This document shows positions 17,046 to 25,324 of a DNA stretch of 47,904 bases, piece by piece. The notes beneath the pieces are model-generated. The model made no database searches. It saw only the letters and a list, made by a program, of their open reading frames with translations, and was not told the origin of the DNA. Source of the DNA: Porticoccaceae bacterium (GTDB lineage: Bacteria; Pseudomonadota; Gammaproteobacteria; Pseudomonadales; Porticoccaceae); contig JALOAH010000023.1 in NCBI GenBank assembly GCA_023228865.1, forward strand, positions 1 to 47,904, given 5' to 3'. The position numbers were made by a program, and so were the translations under genes. How positions within the stretch are numbered: position 1 is the first letter of the stretch; each line of letters starts with the position of its first letter.

Positions 17046-18152
17046 TCAGGCGGCGCTGCTTTCCTGTTGCTTGGCAAACCAGTCCGGCCATCCTGCCCTG
17101 AGATTTTGCTCTCGCGCAAGCTCGCGTTCTTCATTGCTGGCCTGGGTCAAATCCCACTCCTTGAGGGCGGGCTGAATGATCAGCTTGTACCACACAGGGG
17201 GAATCAGCGCTGCACAGAAACACACGAAAACGCTGGGCACTTTTACCGAAGCGGTATCCGGCTTCAGTTTATAAAAAGGCGTATAGGCGTTGATATGGTG
17301 ATCGGCGTGATTGGTGATCTCAAAGGTGATCACTCGACTCAGCGGGCTGAGGTGATTCCAGACATGGCGTCTTGCGATAGGTTTGCCAACCAGGCGAACC
17401 TGGCCGTAGTGCTGGAAATAGTTAAACATTTCAACCCAGATGCGCGCCAGCAGAACACCGCTAAGTCCGCAGATCAAGGCCGGAAGCCCGCCGATGGCAA
17501 ACAAAATACCCTGAAACACCACCTGCGCCAGAATCGCTTTCCAGAGCCGGTGATGGATTGACCAGCGCCCCTTGCCGCGTTTTTCAAGGGCGTCACTTTC
17601 CAGTTCCATGGCGGTTTTGGTGCTGTGAACCACCGCCGCCAGGGCAAAGGTATAGAAATCCCGGCCGCGCAGTGCCGTATCGGAGTCTTTGGAGGTTCCC
17701 ACATCGAGGTGGTGACCGATCATATGGGCGATATTGCGCATGCAATCCAGGTAGATAACCTGGGAATAGGTGCCCACCAATTGCGCCAGATAGCCGCGCT
17801 GGTGATAAAGTTCGTGGAGGCTGGGAACACCGACGACCACGCCGAGCCAGGCCACTGAAAGGGTGCCTCCGATCATTTCTATGACCGTGTAATCCCCCAT
17901 GCCAATGCGCCAGGCAAGCAACACATAGAGCAGTGTATTAAGCACAGCACTGATCCACACGGGAATGTAGGCTAAAAAGGCGTTGTTGATTTTTCGTTCT
18001 TTCATATCCCTGGGCAAAAGGCTTTCGAGCACCGCCAAAACCGGCAATGTCGCTATACCAATCCAGACGTATGGGCCGCCAATATAAACACCTATCCCTG
18101 TGAGAATCTGAATAAAAGGTGAGGTGTAGTACCTCAAGTAATCAAAAAACAT
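17046..18152 (-). CDS. cymAa: Membrane di-iron hydroxylase of XylM/CymAa/AlkB type
   Basis: This 368-residue integral membrane fatty-acid-hydroxylase-superfamily protein carries all the histidine boxes: HELYH (113-117), HMIGHH (143-148), NYFQHYG (His 248) and NHADHH (282-286). These bind the di-iron centre that hydroxylates a methyl group. The NYxxHYG box and the paired reductase point to xylene or p-cymene monooxygenase rather than rubredoxin-dependent alkane hydroxylase; no rubredoxin is seen. A very strong ribosome-binding site (AGGAGG) lies before the ATG. The expected reaction is p-cymene to p-cumic alcohol, and perhaps further to the aldehyde or acid, since no p-cumic alcohol or aldehyde dehydrogenase pair lies nearby. 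The substrate is inferred from the cmt-like genes. Confidence 0.85.
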   Translation of the reverse strand: MFFDYLRYYTSPFIQILTGIGVYIGGPYVWIGIATLPVLAVLESLLPRDMKERKINNAFLAYIPVWISAVLNTLLYVLLAWRIGMGDYTVIEMIGGTLSVAWLGVVVGVPSLHELYHQRGYLAQLVGTYSQVIYLDCMRNIAHMIGHHLDVGTSKDSDTALRGRDFYTFALAAVVHSTKTAMELESDALEKRGKGRWSIHHRLWKAILAQVVFQGILFAIGGLPALICGLSGVLLARIWVEMFNYFQHYGQVRLVGKPIARRHVWNHLSPLSRVITFEITNHADHHINAYTPFYKLKPDTASVKVPSVFVCFCAALIPPVWYKLIIQPALKEWDLTQASNEERELAREQNLRAGWPDWFAKQQESSAA

Positions 18153-18564
18153 TGTTACCTCCTGCCATTAAATGACATAACGCTGAACTTCACTTGTTAT
18201 AAGAAAAATCAAATATCAGACCGCGAGAACAAACCGTACCTGAACACTCTCGCTGCATCTGTCTCTGTATCCCGCTTCAGGCTGGCAGTGTGTCGAACTT
18301 GGCACTGCAAATCTTCGCGACCAACATTTACCACAAAATCTCGCTTGTCACTCAACCGGCCATCGAGGCAACCGCTGTATCGACAGCCCTTATTGCCGGG
18401 TTGACAGGCCGCCTGTCATTGGACATCAAAACAGGAAAATAAGTTGCTTCTCTTTTTATATTGAAAATTTAGTCAATATAAAGTTGCAACCGCTCTGCCC
18501 AAATGGGCGCCATTGTAGCCTAATTGGTTATCATTTCAACAAAAACTGTCGCGACCTGGCTTGA
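18153..18564. other. Intergenic promoter region, 412 bp
   Basis: No gene is seen. The region holds the promoter of the hydroxylase-reductase unit (minus strand). It contains AACAAACC at 18228-18235, also found in the other control region of the island, and a perfect 8+1+8 dyad at 18402-18418. The stretch 18440-18490 is AT-rich. Confidence 0.6.
18402..18418. promoter_or_regulatory. Perfect dyad, possible operator
   Basis: TGACAGGC, one central C, then GCCTGTCA form a perfect 17-bp palindrome between the acyl-CoA synthetase gene and the hydroxylase promoter, about 250 bp from the hydroxylase start. It could be a regulator-binding site or part of a termination structure for the upstream gene. 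No T-run follows on the minus strand. Confidence 0.4.
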
Positions 18565-20430
18565 TCAATGCCCGCCCTGCAGCGCAGCAAGCTGTGCCTT
18601 GATTTCATCGAGGATAGCCGGATCGTCAATGGTTGCCGGGACTTTATAGCTCTCGCCCTGGACAATTTTCTGCAGGGTGGCGCGGAGAATTTTGCCAGAG
18701 CGGGTTTTCGGCAGGCGCTTCACCACCACCGCCTTCTTAAACGCTGCAACCGGTCCTATCTGTTCCCGCACCAGGGCGATGACTTCGGCTTCAATCTCTG
18801 ACGTCGGCCGCTCTACCCCGGCATTGATAATCAGCATGGAAAACGGCGTCTGTCCCTTAAGCTCGTCATAAACGCCAAATACGGCGCACTCGGCAACATC
18901 GGGATGATTGGCGATGACCTCCTCCATCTGCCCGGTGGACAAGCGGTGGCCAGCCACATTGATAACATCATCGGTGCGGCTCATGATGTGAACATAGCCT
19001 TCACTGTCGATAAACCCGGCATCACCGGTGTTGTAATAGCCGGGGTACTCCTTGAGATATTTGTCGATAAAACCCTTGTCGTTGTTCCACAGCGTCGGCA
19101 GAGTTCCCGGCGGCAGCGGCAGTTTTATCGCCAGCGCGCCCATGGTGTCGGGGGGCAGGCTGTGGCCACCTTCGTCAAGCGCCTCGACATGAAAGCCATT
19201 CACCGGTTTGCCGGAAGAGCCGTATTTAACGGGGAAAAGGCCGAGTCCGGCACAGTTGGCCACCGCGGGCCAGCCCAGTTCTGTCTGCCACCAGTGGTCG
19301 ATGACCGGGGTTTTGACATGGTTTTCGGCCCACTGAATAGTGTCCGGGTCGGCGCGTTCACCGGCAAGAAACAGGGTTTGCAAGGAGCTGAGGTCGAAAT
19401 CCTTGAGGCATTCCCCTTTGGGGTCGCGCTGCTTAATGGCGCGAATGGCGGTGGGCGCCGTGAACATGGCCTTGACCTTGTGGCGCTCGATAAGCCGCCA
19501 GTAGGTGGCAGAGTCCGGTGTGCCGACAGGCTTGCCTTCAAACATGATGGCGGTGGCTCCCCGCACCAGGGGGCCGTAAACAATATAGGAATGGCCAACC
19601 ACCCAGCCAATATCGGATGCCGCCCAAAAAACATCGCCGGGATCTATGCCATAAATGGCTTTCAGACTCCAGTTCAGCGCGACCATGTGGCCGCCGTTGT
19701 CGCGCACAACTCCCTTGGGCTGACCGGTGGTGCCGGAAGTGTAGATAATATAGAGCGGATCTGTCGCCGCCACGGGAACACAGGCACTTGGCTGGGCGCC
19801 CTTTTGCACCTCATGCCAGTCGAGATCCCTGGGGGCAACCATCTTTGCCTTTTCCTGGGGGCGCTGAAAAATGATGCAATGCTCGGGCTTGTGCTGGCTC
19901 AATTCCAGGGCGTGATCAAGCAATGGCTTGTAGTGAACAATGCCATGGGGCTCGATGCCACAGGAGGCGGAAATAATCAGTTTTGGCTTGCAATCATCAA
20001 TGCGCGAGGCGAGTTCATTGGAGGCAAAACCACCAAAAACCACCGAGTGCACGGCGCCGATACGGGCACAGGCCTGCATGGCTACGGCGGCTTCCGGCAC
20101 CATGGGCATGTAAATAATGACCCTGTCGCCCTTGACAATCCCGAGCCCCGTGAGCGCACCCGCAAGCAGGGCGACGCGATCGAGGAGCTCCCGATAGCTG
20201 ATATGTTGCACGGTGTCGGTTACCGGGCTGTCGTAGATCAGCGCCGTTTGATCGCCCCGTCCGGCGGCGACATGGCGATCCAGGCAGTTATAGGAAGTAT
20301 TACAAACAGCACCGCTAAACCAGCGATACAGGGGCGCCTGGCTTGAATCCAGCACAGCATCCCAGGTTTTGTACCAGTCAATTTCTTTTGCGGCTTCGCT
20401 CCACAGTTCTATATTTGCATTGGTATCCAT
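18565..20430 (-). CDS. PrpE-type propionyl/isobutyryl-CoA synthetase
   Basis: The ATG at 20430 gives 621 residues, the usual length of PrpE; the frame is open further upstream but runs into the tetR gene. Signatures are YTSGTTGQPKGVVRDNGGH (ATP loop), WWQTELGWP, YYNTGDAGFIDSEGYVHIMSRTDD cut across the hinge, and PKTRSGKILR with the acylatable catalytic lysine near the C-terminus. The enzyme forms short-chain acyl-CoA from acid, ATP and CoA. In a cumate-type pathway the meta-cleavage hydrolase releases isobutyrate, so isobutyrate activation is a likely job here; this is inference. TTGTCTGTTT at 20443-20452, 13 nt before the start, matches half of the known CymR operator. Confidence 0.88.
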   Translation of the reverse strand: MDTNANIELWSEAAKEIDWYKTWDAVLDSSQAPLYRWFSGAVCNTSYNCLDRHVAAGRGDQTALIYDSPVTDTVQHISYRELLDRVALLAGALTGLGIVKGDRVIIYMPMVPEAAVAMQACARIGAVHSVVFGGFASNELASRIDDCKPKLIISASCGIEPHGIVHYKPLLDHALELSQHKPEHCIIFQRPQEKAKMVAPRDLDWHEVQKGAQPSACVPVAATDPLYIIYTSGTTGQPKGVVRDNGGHMVALNWSLKAIYGIDPGDVFWAASDIGWVVGHSYIVYGPLVRGATAIMFEGKPVGTPDSATYWRLIERHKVKAMFTAPTAIRAIKQRDPKGECLKDFDLSSLQTLFLAGERADPDTIQWAENHVKTPVIDHWWQTELGWPAVANCAGLGLFPVKYGSSGKPVNGFHVEALDEGGHSLPPDTMGALAIKLPLPPGTLPTLWNNDKGFIDKYLKEYPGYYNTGDAGFIDSEGYVHIMSRTDDVINVAGHRLSTGQMEEVIANHPDVAECAVFGVYDELKGQTPFSMLIINAGVERPTSEIEAEVIALVREQIGPVAAFKKAVVVKRLPKTRSGKILRATLQKIVQGESYKVPATIDDPAILDEIKAQLAALQGGH

Positions 20431-20491
20431 GTCTGTACTCGCTTGTCTGTTTAAACAATCAATGATTTTATGTTTGTTTGGCTTGCGCTTC

Positions 20492-21130
20492 TTAGTTTGG
20501 ACTGCCAAGAGGCAGTCCGGCCTTGACAACAATGTGTTGCCAGCGACCGAGAAGATGTTCGAATTCGCGCATGTCGGTGCTGACCAGGGAGCGCGCTGCG
20601 AAGCCCCTGACAATACTGTGGGACAGGGAGAGAAAATCTTCGGCATCGGAGAGAGACCAGCCATCATCGACCAGTCTTTCCAGCCAGAGGCGCTCAATCC
20701 TCAGGCGATTCTTGCGCGCCATTTCGGTGAGCTCTGCACGCAGGGAGTCGTGTTTCATGCCCGCCATCAAAATGTCGAGAGCCACCATAAAATAATCCGA
20801 CAGGTAGAAATCGCGAAAATCTTTCAGAATCAGCTCAACCAGCGCATTCTTCTCTGCTTTTACAGCGTAATTTTTCTCAAACGCCTCATTGGACTGCTGA
20901 TAGGCGTACTCCATGGCGGCTACTGCCAGACTGTCTTTGGTGGGAAAATGATGCAGCTGCGCACCCTGAGAAACTCCGGCCTCCTTGGAGACAGCGGATG
21001 TTCTGAAGTTGACGTAACCCACTTCCCGTATCACATTGAACGCGGCCTTTGATAGGCGCTCGCGCATTACGGCAGTTCTGGTTGCCTGGGGAATGCGGGC
21101 TTTTTTTACTGGACTGGCAGTCGCGGTCAT
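20492..21130 (-). CDS. cymR: TetR-family regulator, CymR-like
   Basis: This 212-residue TetR/AcrR protein has its DNA-binding helix-turn-helix at about 25-70: SKAAFNVIREVGY, then VSKEAGVSQGAQLHHFPTK. The GAQxHHFPTK segment and the C-terminal RGFAARSL resemble CymR of Pseudomonas putida, the repressor released by p-cumate. AAGGAAAG lies 8 nt before ATG 21130, which is preferred over the adjacent TTG 21133. Its place between the acyl-CoA synthetase gene and the cmt-like genes supports local control of the island. The effector is inferred, not shown. Confidence 0.8.
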   Translation of the reverse strand: MTATASPVKKARIPQATRTAVMRERLSKAAFNVIREVGYVNFRTSAVSKEAGVSQGAQLHHFPTKDSLAVAAMEYAYQQSNEAFEKNYAVKAEKNALVELILKDFRDFYLSDYFMVALDILMAGMKHDSLRAELTEMARKNRLRIERLWLERLVDDGWSLSDAEDFLSLSHSIVRGFAARSLVSTDMREFEHLLGRWQHIVVKAGLPLGSPN

Positions 21131-21166
21131 CAAGGGCTTTCCTTTTTTCTGGACGCGGGTTTGGGT

Positions 21167-21424
21167 CTGTTAACACCCATTGCATTATCACTGCTGGAGA
21201 TCATTTTTGCTTCCAGCGCGGCGGAATGAGCGAGGTTTAGTCATTCTAAATAAGCGAGTGATAACAACACTGGGGGCAAAAATGATCCCAGCCCTTCGGG
21301 TTGCGGCTAAAAAAAGCGTCACTTGTCGTTGTTCGTCGTTCATTTAGAACCACTAAATTCTCTCCTCGCGCCTAAATTGATGCTTTTTTAGTCACAATAG
21401 TGGCAATCCAATGGGTGTTAACAG
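21167..21424. repeat. MITE-like imperfect palindrome, about 258 bp
   Basis: The ends are perfect 16-bp inverted repeats, CTGTTAACACCCATTG (21167-21182) and CAATGGGTGTTAACAG (21409-21424). Further inside, TTTAGTcaTTCTAAAT (21236-21251) pairs with ATTTAGAAccACTAAA (21342-21357) about the same centre (near 21296), so the whole element is one large imperfect palindrome. A second nested pair, GATCATTTTTGC (21199-21210) and GCAAAAATGATC (21276-21287), lies in the left half. It holds no coding sequence, and fills almost the whole gap between tetR and the hydrolase gene. No clear target-site duplication was found. Confidence 0.8.
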
Positions 21425-21427
21425 CCC

Positions 21428-22252
21428 CTAGGGCTGGAGAAAAAAATTCTCAACCAGAGTGGCAAAAGGTGCGGCCTTTTCAAACATGGTCCAATGGCCG
21501 CACTCACCATAAATATGGAGTTCAGAATGCTTTAGCAATTCGTGGGCGCGAATACTGCACTGGTAGGGAACGATAACGTCTTCGCGGCCATGAATAACCA
21601 AGGCGGGATTGGTAATTTTGGCAATTTCCTCTTCGGGCAGACAAAGGGCATCGAGCTTTTCCTGCATGGGCTCGGGAAACAGTGACTGATAGGCTTCCTG
21701 ATAACCGGGGCGCATACTCGCCTGGTAGCGGGATTCGACAATCTCGTCACTGACCTTGAAATTTTCGTGGGTAAATACATTCATCAAATCGCGCATGGCT
21801 GCAAAGGAAGGCTGGTATCCCCACACTTTGCGCAGCCCCTCGGTCATATCAAAATGGATGCCCGCCGCTCCCATCATCACAAACTTGGCCACTCTGTTCG
21901 GGTGTTTGGCCGCTATGGCAAGGCTGAGGGCGCCGCCAAAGGAATTGCCAACAAAATGGGCTTTTTCAATCCCCAGGGCATCCATAAAACCCATGGTAAA
22001 TGCGATCCAGTTGTCGAGATTGTATTCAAAGTTTTTTGGATGCTCGGTGTAGCCAAAACCGACAATATCCGGAGCGAGGACATGGAATTTTTGCGCCAGA
22101 GCAGGAATCAGCAGGCGCCAGTTGGCAAACCCGGTGACACCGGGGCCGGAGCCGTGAATCAGAATGACCGTGTCACCCTCGCCCTGCTCCTGATAGTTAA
22201 CGCCGTAGCCGTTTACTTTGACGGTTTTGCCAAGTTCGGGATTATCGCTCAT
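21428..22252 (-). CDS. cmtE: Meta-cleavage product hydrolase (alpha/beta hydrolase; CmtE/XylF-like)
   Basis: The 274-residue alpha/beta hydrolase has the oxyanion segment HGSGPGVTGFANW (33-45), typical of C-C bond hydrolases of meta-cleavage pathways. The nucleophile is in GNSFGG (Ser104), with the acid in HGREDVIVP (Asp225) and the base in GECGHW (His253). In a cumate-type route it splits the decarboxylated ring-fission product into isobutyrate and 2-hydroxypenta-2,4-dienoate. GGAG precedes the ATG. It lies 14 nt after the Rieske ferredoxin gene in the same operon. Confidence 0.9.
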   Translation of the reverse strand: MSDNPELGKTVKVNGYGVNYQEQGEGDTVILIHGSGPGVTGFANWRLLIPALAQKFHVLAPDIVGFGYTEHPKNFEYNLDNWIAFTMGFMDALGIEKAHFVGNSFGGALSLAIAAKHPNRVAKFVMMGAAGIHFDMTEGLRKVWGYQPSFAAMRDLMNVFTHENFKVSDEIVESRYQASMRPGYQEAYQSLFPEPMQEKLDALCLPEEEIAKITNPALVIHGREDVIVPYQCSIRAHELLKHSELHIYGECGHWTMFEKAAPFATLVENFFLQP

Positions 22253-22266
22253 AGTTTTCTCCGAAT

Positions 22267-22644
22267 TTATTGTGCAGACGGGGGTGCAGCACGCCTGTTG
22301 GGTTTAGGGTTAACAAACAGTTTATTGTTGTCAATTTTGGTCGCGAAAGTGATCAGTGGTGTGCGGCAGGGCAGTGTCAATGCCGCGCCTGTCCTGACAT
22401 CAAAAGTGCCGTGGTGCCAGCCACATTCCAGCACATGGCCGTTGAGTTCGCCCTCTTCAACAAATGAGGCTTTGGCGTGGGTGCAGCGGTCAAAGCTGGC
22501 GTAAAACTCACCATCCACGTTAAAAATGGCCAGAGTCGCGCCACTGGGCATTTTGGCTTCAGAAATGCTGCCTGGCGGGTAGGCGCTCACGTCGCCCAGT
22601 TCAACCCAGGGAGTATCCGTTGCAATAGAATCATCAGTAGTCAC
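22267..22644 (-). CDS. cmtAd: Rieske ferredoxin of the ring-hydroxylating dioxygenase
   Basis: This 125-residue Rieske 2Fe-2S protein has ligands Cys54, His56 (CTHAKASF) and Cys74, His77 (CGWHHGTFD). Small ferredoxins of this kind pass electrons to the terminal oxygenase. The start is GTG at 22644 with AGGAG 8 nt upstream. The matching oxygenase subunits are encoded on the other strand at 25325-27102. No dedicated ferredoxin reductase gene of the CmtAa type is visible in the window. Confidence 0.9.
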   Translation of the reverse strand: MTTDDSIATDTPWVELGDVSAYPPGSISEAKMPSGATLAIFNVDGEFYASFDRCTHAKASFVEEGELNGHVLECGWHHGTFDVRTGAALTLPCRTPLITFATKIDNNKLFVNPKPNRRAAPPSAQ

Positions 22645-22667
22645 GTTATGTCTCCTGTCAATTTCAA

Positions 22668-23423
22668 TTAAAGCATGGTGCTGCCGCCATTGACGCTTAT
22701 CACCTGGCCGGTGACAAAGGCCGCAGCCTCGCCAGCCAGGTAAAGTACCATGGATGCAATTTCTTCACATTCGCCAGCCCTGCCCATGGGAATAACTGAA
22801 ACCATTTTTTCAATAAGCTCTGGCTTTTCAATGGCAAACTTGTCATAAATTTCTGTGCGCACCGCACAGGGTGCAACCGTATTCACGGTAATACCGTCGC
22901 GGGCAAACTCCCGTGCCAGACCTGTGGTCAAACCATGAACACCGCCCTTTGCAGCATTGTAGGCGGCGTGATCGACCAGGCCGTTGCGCACCGAGTCGGC
23001 ACCTATGTGAATGATGCGGCCATACTGTTGTTGCTTCATCACCGGCAGTACCGCGCGGTCGCACCACAGGGTTGTCCACAGGTTGCGGTCGATGGTTTGC
23101 TTCAGAGTTTCTGCGCTATGACTCAGAAAAGGCAGAATCACGCCGCCCCCGGCATTGTTGACCAAAATATCGATGCGGCCAAACCTGGTCAGGGCTGTCT
23201 CGATAAGGGCGTTGGCGTTTTCTTCAACAGAAAGATCCCCCGCAAATGTTGCCACCGTTTCTGGTTCAAAGAACGCTGCTGCCGTCTTGGCAATCGTCTC
23301 TGCATCCAGGTCTGTAATGACAACCTTTGCACCCTGCCCATAAAGCGCCTTGGCAATGGCCAGGCCGATTCCGTGGGCTGCGCCGGTCACAATGGCGACT
23401 CTACCTTCTAGACCTTCTTGCAT
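22668..23423 (-). CDS. cmtB: SDR cis-dihydrodiol dehydrogenase (CmtB-like)
   Basis: The ATG at 23423 gives 251 residues, the usual SDR length; the frame is open further upstream but overlaps the dioxygenase gene. NAD-binding is shown by TGAAHGIG (13-20) and NNAGGG (89-94). The catalytic residues are Ser144 and YNAAK (Tyr155, Lys159), and the sequence ends QVISVNGGSTML. In this setting it would oxidise the cis-2,3-dihydrodiol made by the Rieske dioxygenase to the catechol. SDR substrate specificity cannot be read from sequence alone; the call rests on operon context. Confidence 0.83.
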   Translation of the reverse strand: MQEGLEGRVAIVTGAAHGIGLAIAKALYGQGAKVVITDLDAETIAKTAAAFFEPETVATFAGDLSVEENANALIETALTRFGRIDILVNNAGGGVILPFLSHSAETLKQTIDRNLWTTLWCDRAVLPVMKQQQYGRIIHIGADSVRNGLVDHAAYNAAKGGVHGLTTGLAREFARDGITVNTVAPCAVRTEIYDKFAIEKPELIEKMVSVIPMGRAGECEEIASMVLYLAGEAAAFVTGQVISVNGGSTML

Positions 23424-23451
23424 AAATTCTATCGCTCGTTGAAAACCTGGC

Positions 23452-24351
23452 TTATTTTTTAATGATGGCGCCTGTGCTGGCAAATTCGGGCTTGGGGAAA
23501 CCGCCCCAAAGATCCATCACTTCCGACGAGTTTTTCAGCATTCTCGGTTCTCTCGCCCCTTCGGCAGGAAACTCTTCCATACCAAAGCTGAATTCCATGG
23601 TCATATCATCGGGATCGGTGTAATAAAGAAAGACACTGCCAGATGGCTTGTGGCGACCGGGACCAAAAACAATGGGAACATTGGCAGCCATCAATCGGTT
23701 GCGGGCGCGGCCGACATCGTCAATTTCACTGACCATAAAATTGACATGGTGAAGACCGTCGCTGTCGCTCTTGAGAATGGCAAAGCTGTGATGGAAGGGA
23801 TTGGGAAAACAGCGCATCCATACGGCCTTATCTTCAACATAATCGGAGGAGACAAAACCGAAATGCTTTTCCATTGCCTCCCAGGCTTGTTCAAACTGGG
23901 TGGTTTTGATCACCACATGACCCAGACGCTGGATTTTTGTCAAATGGCCGGCAAAGGGTCGCGCCGGGATTGTCATCGCATGGAAGAAGTCAAAGGTAAT
24001 CCCGGTTACGGACTCAACCAGCCTGAAGGCGTCGCCAATCTGCAGGAACTGGCGTTCGTCGCGATCAATGGCGCGAATGTTGTAACCCAAGGCCGTGAAA
24101 TGGGCGCGGGCTTTTTCATACTCCGCCGCCGATTGCACCATCAAGCCCACATTGATCAGGCCGGGCTCATCGCTTTGATAAAGGGCAACATCGGTCATCC
24201 CATCACTGCAACGAAAACTGGCGCGAACCGGGCTTTCATTGGTTGTCAGCTCAAGTCCCACCAGATCGCGATAGAACTCCACAGAGCGCTCCACATTGGT
24301 AACGCCAAGGGCGACATAACCGAGTCTTTGATAAAGAAATGGATGGTTCAT
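23452..24351 (-). CDS. cmtC: Extradiol ring-cleavage dioxygenase (VOC superfamily; CmtC-like)
   Basis: The 299-residue two-domain vicinal-oxygen-chelate protein has its N-terminal domain at about 8-120 and its catalytic domain at about 140-260. The iron ligands are visible as His145 (RLGHVVIKT), His202 (LHHVNFMV) and Glu253 (MTMEFSF). It should cleave 2,3-dihydroxy-p-cumate or a close relative by the meta route. AGGAG lies about 10 nt before the ATG. It is the second gene of the minus-strand operon that starts with the class II aldolase-type decarboxylase. Confidence 0.88.
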   Translation of the reverse strand: MNHPFLYQRLGYVALGVTNVERSVEFYRDLVGLELTTNESPVRASFRCSDGMTDVALYQSDEPGLINVGLMVQSAAEYEKARAHFTALGYNIRAIDRDERQFLQIGDAFRLVESVTGITFDFFHAMTIPARPFAGHLTKIQRLGHVVIKTTQFEQAWEAMEKHFGFVSSDYVEDKAVWMRCFPNPFHHSFAILKSDSDGLHHVNFMVSEIDDVGRARNRLMAANVPIVFGPGRHKPSGSVFLYYTDPDDMTMEFSFGMEEFPAEGAREPRMLKNSSEVMDLWGGFPKPEFASTGAIIKK

Positions 24352-24444
24352 CTGGGCGGCTCCTGCGAATCACGCTTATTTTAGTTTACAGTAAAAATTA
24401 TCGCTACTTAAAAACAGTTCACACGCAATGTAAAGCACGGTGAT

Positions 24445-25179
24445 TTAGATGTCAACTTTTTCCAGCAGGCAATACTCGGCCAATGCCTGCAGCTCTTCAT
24501 CGCCATCAGTCAGGTAGCGCCACATGCGCTCAAAGACACGCCCCGTCATCACCTGGCGATCAACAATTTCCTGGTCACTCAGTAGCCCGTCTGCATCCTT
24601 CACTCCCAGGTTTCTGGCCTGAATCTCAACCCTGGCCGCATCTTCAAGAAACCAGCTGTAGGCCACCGCTTGCTCCAGGGTTTCCCCTGTAACCACGGCG
24701 CCATTGCCGCGCATGACAATGGCTGGAGAATCCCCCATCTGTTCTGACAACTTTATCGCGGCCTCATCGTTGCGCAGCAGGCGGGGATCATCCCAAAGGG
24801 GGGTGCTGGCGCCAAAGTAGGCCGCAAGGCCATGCCTGGGCTTGGCGGTGGCGCGAAAGGTTGACAGAGTCATGACATTGGCGGGCATGATTCGGCACAC
24901 CGCGCCCGCGGCCGGATTGCGGGCATAAATCTGTTGGTGAATGCGCACCTCGCCAAGTACGCCCTCGGGCAAAGATCCGGAAACCTTGACCAGCGTACCC
25001 GGCTCATTGGGACGAATGGTTGCCAAGGGTTCGGGAGCGCACACCAAAAATGTATCTTCGCTCAGTCGCATGCTACAGTGACCGAAAGCGTGAACCAGCC
25101 CGGCGCGGCCAAGCGCCCTGGCGGCGATGCGCAGCTTTATTTGTGCTGCGTTGATTTTTTTTGCGTTCAATTGATCCAT
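24445..25179 (-). CDS. cmtD: Class II aldolase/adducin-family decarboxylase (CmtD-like)
   Basis: This 244-residue class II aldolase/adducin fold has the N-terminal segment GLVHAFGHCSMRL (about 28-40), the middle segment EVRIHQQIYARNP and the C-terminal GNGAVVTGETLEQAV (about 158-172). In p-cumate degradation CmtD, a member of this family, removes the 3-carboxyl from the ring-fission product. Finding it beside an extradiol dioxygenase and meta-hydrolase strongly suggests a carboxylated catechol intermediate. One change is odd: the usual metal-site HxH near the middle reads EVRIHQQ and later VCRIMP, so one metal ligand may be replaced. The GGGGAAA ribosome-binding site precedes the ATG. Confidence 0.78.
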   Translation of the reverse strand: MDQLNAKKINAAQIKLRIAARALGRAGLVHAFGHCSMRLSEDTFLVCAPEPLATIRPNEPGTLVKVSGSLPEGVLGEVRIHQQIYARNPAAGAVCRIMPANVMTLSTFRATAKPRHGLAAYFGASTPLWDDPRLLRNDEAAIKLSEQMGDSPAIVMRGNGAVVTGETLEQAVAYSWFLEDAARVEIQARNLGVKDADGLLSDQEIVDRQVMTGRVFERMWRYLTDGDEELQALAEYCLLEKVDI

Positions 25180-25324
25180 TCGAGATTTCCCCTAAACTCT
25201 GTTTTGGCTGTTCGGCAAAAGTGCTTTACAAGGTACAACAACTCTGTTAATTTTGCAAAACAAACCAGATACACGGTATGCAAATAGTTTCGACATACTT
25301 GGATAAAAAGGCGGAGGTTGGATT
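25180..25324. promoter_or_regulatory. Divergent promoter region of the cmt-like operons
   Basis: This 145-bp gap separates the minus-strand operon (cmtD to tetR/synthetase) from the plus-strand operon (oxygenase to aldolase), so both promoters must lie here. A candidate plus-strand promoter is TTTACA (25225-25230) with TTAATT 16 bp downstream. Just after it comes AACAAACC (25259-25266), also found in the hydroxylase promoter region and resembling half of the CymR operator. Positions and roles are inferred. Confidence 0.5.

Noticed and set aside
17046..18152. Rubredoxin-dependent alkane hydroxylase (AlkB)
   Set aside because: The histidine boxes are shared, but the ferredoxin-type reductase partner, the lack of rubredoxin and the cmt-like neighbours favour a XylM/CymA-type enzyme.
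18904..20346. 480-codon plus-strand frame opposite the acyl-CoA synthetase
   Set aside because: The minus strand encodes a clear PrpE-type enzyme over the same bases; the plus frame has no recognisable domain.
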